DNA of 64,000 bases from Sepioteuthis lessoniana. Its lineage: Eukaryota; Mollusca; Cephalopoda; Myopsida; Loliginidae. Position numbers and translations under genes: made by a program. Position 1 is the stretch's first letter. Every line of letters starts with the position of its first letter. This document shows, piece after piece, positions 58,273-64,000 of the stretch. The notes beneath the pieces are model-generated. The model worked only from the letters and a program-made list of their open reading frames with translations, had not been told where the DNA came from and did no database searches. Location: positions 5,001 through 69,000 of the forward strand of contig CAUZXS010005776.1 of the NCBI GenBank assembly GCA_963585895.1, given 5' to 3'.

Positions 58273-58470
58273 TTCTAATTGATTGGTTTGGTTGGTTTCT
58301 TAACTTAATGGCATATTAACTTTCACGGATTATTTAATACCAAAGCCATAATTGAAGAACAGTAGTTGTACTATTTAACCCATAGCTTAGAAGTTAAGTG
58401 AGGTCATACCTTTCCTAAGGGTATTGGTCTAAAATTGAATGCAATAGCACAACTGGAGTCCAATACAGAG
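58273..58470 (-). mobile_element. SINE-B, head lost
   Basis: Plus view: GTTTCTTAACTTAATGGCAT, 'ACTATTTAACCCATAGCTTAG', 'CCTAAGGGTATTGGTC', then it breaks off before the tRNA-like head. Confidence 0.78.
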
Positions 58471-58980
58471 GTTCTACCAGATTTTAATTGAGTTCTCAAA
58501 TTTTGTGAAATTGAAAATAAACATGGTTTTATTTCATGAAAGACTAAGAAGTAAATTTACACCTAAAATAGAATTACCCAGTTGACAACTTTCTTCCGAG
58601 AAAGTAAAAAATAATAAAATCTTATGATTGTTGAATAAGAGTTGCAAAATACTTAGAACAAATTATTTTAAACTTGGAAAATAGAAAATATATCTATGAG
58701 TCCCGAATTTCAGCAAGTTTGTCTCTTGAAAACTTCATGGTAAACTGGTGAATATCAAGCAGCAGATAACATAAGAAATATATTTTAGGTGAAGAGAAAT
58801 CATGGTCGACATACTCTATATTATCTACAACCTGTTCCTCTGCTGGTGCTGAGGGGGTTCTTATCACACTTTTGTGTACAAGTCCCATCAATCACTTCTA
58901 TGAAAAGAGAAATACTTTTGACATGACTATAATAATCACCACTACCCCTGCCCCTGGTTAACATAACAACTGTGTTATGG

Positions 58981-58984
<4 letters not shown>

Positions 58985-59025
<41 letters not shown>

Positions 59026-59222
59026 CATGGGGAAAGTTTTCAAATGGGAGAAAGTGAAGAGTGTGTTTATGACTACATTTATTGATTAAAACTGAAGTAT
59101 GTGTGCTGAACAAAAGAGGAGTACAAAAAGAAAAACAATATGTGTGTGTGTGTGTGTGTGAGTATTATAGAAAGAGAAAGATAAATAAAACCCTACACTT
59201 ATCTATATGTAGAGAGAGAGAG

Positions 59223-59269
<47 letters not shown>

Positions 59270-59440
59270 GTGAGACCAAGCATACTTTTATGTTCTTAGA
59301 ATGACAAATACAATGCATATGTCTGCACTGAAAAATAAAAAGACAATTGTGGCTAGATGTGTGTGTGAAAAAGAGAAATCATATTTTATATATATATATA
59401 TATGCTGAGAGAGAGAGAGAGTGTGTGTGTGTGTGCATAC
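58985..59440. repeat. Cluster of TA, GT and GA microsatellites
   Basis: (TA)n at 58985-59023, (GT)n at 59140-59162, (GA)n(GT)n at 59211-59272, (TA)n(GA)n(GT)n at 59389-59436. GA followed by GT twice in the same order suggests local duplication. Confidence 0.93.
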
Positions 59441-59579
59441 ATATATTGATTAGGATTCAAGATTGTGTGGGTGTATTTCTGTTAAGGCAACAGAAAGAGC
59501 ATGTCAGTTTGAATTTATTGAAGTGAAAGAGAGTATTTTGTGTGTGTGTTATGTATACTGGTGGGGAAGGAACGTTCAT

Positions 59580-59870
59580 GTTCATATTTAAATAAGATTA
59601 TTTTATTTTTCAAGTTACAGAATAGCAAATTCATATAAAAAGATTACAAAGGGTTAAAAAAAAATTAAATAAGAATAACCTAACAAGAAAACAAAAAATA
59701 AATCTAAATATTTCAGAAAAAGAACTGGAAAGTGAGAGAAAGATAAAAACAGGTTAAGTGAGAAGAGAGAAGTGAAAGGAGAGGAATCATAAGAGAGTGG
59801 AAGTTAAAGAGATCAGTCCGATGAGAAAGATAGACAAAAACAAAAAGTACAAGAAAGAGGAAAGCAGATG
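59580..59870. other. Purine-rich, no gene
   Basis: A/G-biased; the small frame at 59797-59979 is compositional. Confidence 0.5.
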
Positions 59871-60590
59871 GGATTGGTTTGGTTTGGTTGTGTTTTATGG
59901 CATATCAACCCATGTGAGTTATTTAATGCCAAATCCTGTTTATACATATATATTACGTACAGGATTTGTAACCAAATAGTTTGCAAGTAACATTACTTTT
60001 AAAGAAGCCAGAGCTCATTTATTTGCACACAGTTTAATGATTGGTTGATCAGGTTTTGTGTCATATCAACCTTTGTAGGTTACTTAATTCCAAATTATAT
60101 AATATTAATGATTTGTAAATGAATAATTTGTTGGTAACAATTTTTAAATAAGCCAGAGCTCATTGTTTGCCCACAGTTCAATGGTTTCAAGTATTGCTAT
60201 TTAACATTGGTAATTACATTTATTAAGTATTCTTATCTAATTTGATACTAATCACTTGTTTGTACACATTTAAATTGTTTCAAGCATTGCTATGTAATAC
60301 TAGTAATTCAATTTAACATCAGTCATTGTTTGCACACAGTTAAATAGTTTCAAGTATAGTAAATGATTAAATATCTATTTGACTCATAGATGGGAGCCTA
60401 AGAGGTACAACCACTCCAAGTCAGAGTGGACCTGGGAGTAATGGCAATGAAGAGCTACTCCACATTTCCCAAAGCTTTAGGACTGGAGCCTCAGCATCAG
60501 CTGATTTAGTGTCATATCTAAGACACTCATGAGAAAGGTTTCCCCACTCTGCAGAGAATCACCCAGCATATTCTACAACCCCAGCTAACT
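59870..60590 (-). repeat. CR55, long copy
   Basis: Plus view: GGTTGTGTTTTATGGCATATCAACCC (tail), 'AATGCCAAATCCTGTTTATAC', a second tail-like phrase at 60050, four or more modules, and the end segments through 'CCCCAGCTAACTAGGCC'. A good reference copy. Confidence 0.78.
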
Positions 60591-60593
60591 AGG

Positions 60594-60845
60594 CCAACAG
60601 TTCAATCATTTCAAGTATTGTCATTTAACACTAATATTTCTATTCAATCCATAGAAGGCACCCTAACTCTGGATCAAAGTGGACCTGGGAGTAACAGCAA
60701 TAAAGAGCTTCACCATATTCCCCAAAGCACAAAAACTGGAGTTTCACCATCAGATGGTTTAGTTTCATATCCAGGACACTAGTTGGAGAGGTTTTACCAC
60801 TCTGTAGAGATGGAGTCAGTGTATTCTATAGTCCCAGCTAACATC
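60594..60845 (-). repeat. CR55, adjoining partial copy
   Basis: One module (TTCAATCATTTCAAGTATTG) and the end segments (GGATCAAAGTGGACCTGGGAG, 'TTTCATATCCAGGACACTAG', 'GTCCCAGCTAAC'), directly after the previous copy in the same sense. Confidence 0.72.
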
Positions 60846-61239
60846 TGCCTTCTCCACCCTATGCATTAATACTAGTACGATTGTGTGCCCCACCTCAAAT
60901 CCCACACTACATGAAAAGTTTTAAAAGTTCTATGGTTTTCCAAAAATAAAGAACAAATCCATTTCTCTCTTGAAAACTTGACTTAAATTCACAAATTTTC
61001 CTTTTATATTAATTTGTAACATTTACTGAATATATTTTATAGATCTGTTATGAAATGAATCAGAGAAAAACAGTAACTTTGAATAAAAATAGTGGTGAGT
61101 TAAATGAAGCGGTTGGTTGTTGGGTTTTACCTTTCTCAGGTTATTTTATGCCAATAAATGAAAAGGAATTAATTTATTATGAAGTTATGAGTAAAATATT
61201 CCTCTTATTTACTTAATCTGTTCAATATATTTTGTTGCA

Positions 61240-61240
<1 letters not shown>

Positions 61241-61280
<40 letters not shown>
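61241..61280. repeat. TA microsatellite
   Basis: About 19 TA units. Confidence 0.96.
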
Positions 61281-61281
<1 letters not shown>

Positions 61282-61394
61282 TAAATAAACCAATAAATGT
61301 CATTCATCTTTAATACTTAGTGTTTGTTACTAATTAAACCTTTGAATTTCAGTTCATAAAGTCTTAATAATGAATTACTTGCAAAACAAGTACA

Positions 61395-61575
61395 TGTGTT
61401 GACAACACTATGGACAGAAAGAATTAAAAGAGAGTAGTAACACAGGAGAGAAATGAGAGAAAATAGATAAAAAGGAAGAGTAGCAAGTGTTGGTGTGAGG
61501 TGAGATAGAACAGAGAGCAGGAATGAGAGAGAAGAAGATAAAATAGAAAGAAAAGGGGAGAAGACACACACCAGT
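61395..61575. repeat. Purine-rich tract
   Basis: GAGAGAAA-type low complexity; the opposite strand translates as Ser/Phe/Leu-rich frames that are not genes. Confidence 0.8.
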
Positions 61576-61984
61576 GACAAATAGGTGTTGATGATTGGCT
61601 GAGATAATGAGGGATCTTTGAAGAGACATTCTAAATGGATAGAGAGCAGTCATTTTAACAACTGAACCATAACCATGCACAGAAACTCTTCAGAATGAAA
61701 AGGAAGCAAATAAAAATACTTTGATATTTACTTATAGTGCTGATGGACTGAGGGTAAACATTAAAATAAATACATTTCATTTGACACTGCAATAGAAGAA
61801 GATCAAAGATGAAAAAAGATCAAACAAAAGTTGTTGTTGTTTTTTTTTTTGAGTTAAGCAAATGCCACCAAAGGTTAATTTATATGATGCTGCGTGATGA
61901 GAAATAACATAACACCCACTAAATACAACTGTATTTTATTGAAATTGTACTAATTACCTAATTTTTTTATTAGTACTACTGTAT

Positions 61985-62650
61985 GGTTGCACTACATGGA
62001 TTGGTTGGTTGTTGAGTTTTATGGCATATCAACCTTTGTAGGTTATTCAATGCCAAATCCATTTTTATGCAAATAGTCAGTTCTATTTTAAACAATTCAA
62101 TTTAGCATGAGTACACAGTTTAATTGTCAAAAACATTTCTATTTAAAGCTATTCAGTTTATTCAAACAGTTCTAATTCAGTTTACTATAAGTACAGATTT
62201 TGTTTACACACAGTTAAATGTCAAAACAGTTCTATATGAAACAATTCAGTTAAGTGTAAGTACAGTTTCAATGTCAAAAACAGTTCCATTTCAGTTTAGG
62301 ATAGGTACAGAGTTTAAATGCAAGTACACATTTTAATTGTCAAAAACATTTCTATTTCAAGCTATTCAGTTTAGTCAAACAGTTCTAATTCAAACAATTC
62401 AGTTTAGCATAAGTATGCAGTTCTATTTAACTCATAGATAGGGCCCTATCAGATGCTACTATTCCAGGCCAGAGTGAACCTGGGAGCAATGGCAATGAAA
62501 GGGTGCTCCACATTCCCCAAAGCTCCAGCATTACTGGAACCTCACCATCAGATTGTTTAGTGTCATATCCAGGACACTCATTGGGAGAAACCTACCCCTC
62601 TGTAGAGGTGCAATCAGTGTATTCTATGGCCCCAGATGACTGGGCAAGCA
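61985..62650 (-). repeat. CR55 with diverged module array
   Basis: Tail GTTTTATGGCATATCAACC, then an array of related modules (GTACACAGTTTAATTGTC, 'AAACATTTCTATTT', 'AAGCTATTCAGTTTA'), some shortened, then the end segments through 'CCCCAGATGACTGGGC'. Confidence 0.75.
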
Positions 62651-62659
62651 CAGCATGGA

Positions 62660-63175
62660 ATAAATGCTAGATGGGAACTATACAAGAGTACTACATACTA
62701 TTTTGATTAAATGCTGAGAACAACATTCGACAAAACAGCAGCTTACCTCCTATCTGAAAAACAGTGTTAGATAGGGGCTTCTTGTTCTTTTTCAGCCTCA
62801 AATCCTTTTTTCCTGCCAAGGATCACATGCTCTTTTACTGTTTCAACATGGACACATTTCTTGTAAAGAAGAATAACAAATCAGCCACTTTTGAAAAAAC
62901 ACTTCTTTTATTCATTTCATCTATTTTACTGACCAGTCAGGTGCAGCAGACTACAAAATGGAAAAAACAAGCAAGACATGCTCACAAGTGACCTTCTCCA
63001 ATAGAATTCTACACATGGACATACCAATGTTGGCCAACCAGCAAAAGCTTTGATTCATCTACTCTATGCAGACACTAGATGCCCTCTAGAGGACTTGCTA
63101 AGAGTGGTGACCCATTGTGTTTGATAGTGAGAAATATTCAAAGGAATCTGTGCTGTCAGCACACCTTGATCATCA
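62660..63175 (+). mobile_element. RTE-like LINE 3' fragment, interrupted
   Basis: 'GATGGGAACTATACAAGAGTAC' and 'CGACAAAACAGCAGC' before, and 'ACAAGCAAGACATGCTCACAAG', 'CTAGAGGACTTGCTAAGAG' and 'CTGTGCTGTCAGCAC' after, an unassigned insert at about 62770-62945. Confidence 0.72.
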
Positions 63176-63214
63176 ACATATTTCAGCCAATATACTCTCT
63201 GGACTTTTTAGGTG

Positions 63215-63508
63215 TTTATATTACAGGCAGGATGTGACATAGGTGTTTTATTACAGGCAGGATGTGACATAAGATCAATTCTTAAGAGGAGTAAAGCTGG
63301 TTTGAATTCAGTTTTCCTACTCTTAAAGTGGTTTCCAAGAACCCAGTCTGCACTACTGTTTATCCATAGCTGGAGGAGAACAGATAGATTCCCACCTATC
63401 TCAAGGACATTAGCACAAAGAAAAACGTAGTCTCATCCAGGATTTGAACTCCGGTCACTGATTCTATTTCCTGTGACAATAACCGTTATACTAAATGTAC
63501 CTCCAATG
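63215..63508 (-). mobile_element. SINE-A with duplicated tail end
   Basis: Plus view: a 31-bp phrase ending GCAGGATGTGACATA occurs twice in tandem (from 63211 and 63242), then the body, 'TCCAGGATTTGAACTCCGG' and 'ACCGTTATACTAAATG'. Confidence 0.82.
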
Positions 63509-63524
63509 TCTGTGTGTAAGTATT

Positions 63525-63600
63525 GTTGGGGGTTGGTTGGTAGGTTGGTTAACAGCATATGAAACCTTGTTGGGTTATTTAATGCACAAGTCAGTTATTT
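63525..63600 (-). repeat. Shared tail module
   Basis: GGTTGGTTAACAGCATATG, 'GTTGGGTTATTTAATGC', directly before an RTE-like fragment, the same order as at 1497-1856. Confidence 0.6.
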
Positions 63601-63604
63601 TTTG

Positions 63605-63980
63605 CAAGCAATTATATGACAGCAACTACACAAGAATGGTGCGAGCAATACTGAACAGGTCCCGGAGACAAAACCCCAGAAAGTAGCATGTGTATGGACA
63701 CCTATCACCCATCATGAAAACTATCAAAATTAGATGAACCAGACATGCAGGACACTGCTGGAGAAGTAGGGACAAGCTCATAAGTGATGTACTCCTATGG
63801 ACCCCTTCACATGGCTGAGCAAAAGCAGGGCAACCAGCTTGAACCTATATATAGCAGCTCTGTGAGGATACGGGGTGTAGTCCTGAGGACCTGCCGGAAG
63901 TGATGAATGATAGGGAGATGTGGCAAGGAAGGGTCAGTGATATCTGTACTGATGGCACGAGAAGATGATGATGATATGAT
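63605..63980 (+). mobile_element. RTE-like LINE 3' end with GAT repeat
   Basis: 'GACAGCAACTACACAAGAATG' (NYTRM), 'AAATTAGATGAACCAGACATGCAGG', 'GAGGACCTGCCGGAAGTGATG' and terminal GATGATGATGATATGA. A clear 3' end with the usual trinucleotide repeat. Confidence 0.83.
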
Positions 63981-63983
63981 TTC

Positions 63984-64000
63984 AAAAAAGTAAAGTGGGC
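63984..64000 (-). mobile_element. Start of a SINE-C cut by window end
   Basis: AAAAGTAAAGTGGGC matches the first bases of other minus-strand SINE-C copies (AAGTAAAGTTGGCGA). Confidence 0.45.

Overview
The window reads as repeat-dense, AT-rich metazoan DNA, most likely from a mollusc and probably a cephalopod. The hint comes from the density and build of its tRNA-derived SINEs (several families, two sharing a central domain, a layout I know from octopus, squid and cuttlefish), together with RTE-like LINE ends, a Tx1-like LINE, mariner/Tc1 elements and long TA/CA/GA microsatellites. The organism call is inference. I see no host protein-coding exon, rRNA or functional tRNA gene. Nearly everything that can be named is a mobile element, and the window is best read as intergenic or deep intronic DNA.

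Layout. 1-1000: an RTE-like LINE 3' end, a TA microsatellite and a broken mariner. 1500-2800: another RTE-like fragment and modules of a composite repeat. 2900-9323: the centrepiece, a full-length, CpG-rich Tx1/L1-type LINE with ORF1 (CCHC zinc knuckle) and ORF2 (APE-type endonuclease plus reverse transcriptase). It is flanked by a perfect 13-bp direct repeat and carries one frameshift at a G run in ORF2. 9500-33000: a mosaic of SINEs (called A, B, C here, plus one longer type), RTE-like fragments, foldback repeats, minisatellites and a solo LTR inserted in another repeat. 33000-44400: sparse AT-rich DNA with a solo-LTR candidate inside a SINE, a chimeric SINE with intact target duplications, a compact IS630/mariner-type element with clean inverted repeats, and a 54-bp minisatellite grown from an RTE end. 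44430-58260: a DNA-transposon belt with an almost complete DD34D mariner, several other mariner remnants, two Tc1-like remnants and a MITE. One mariner copy has a telomere-like filler at its internal deletion. 58270-64000: SINE pieces, composite-repeat copies, microsatellites and two RTE-like 3' ends.

How the pieces relate. SINE-A and SINE-B share a tRNA-like head and a central stretch but end in different tails. The SINE-B tail, which can fold into a stem-loop, also ends a much longer and, to me, unfamiliar composite repeat ('CR55') built from modules of about 55 bp in variable number. At least fourteen copies or pieces of CR55 lie in both orientations and make up much of the apparently empty DNA. 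Nested insertions give a relative order: CR55 is older than SINE-C, the 582-bp LTR and at least one RTE fragment, and SINE-B is older than the second LTR candidate. The Tx1-like LINE looks young. All mariner copies are visibly dead.
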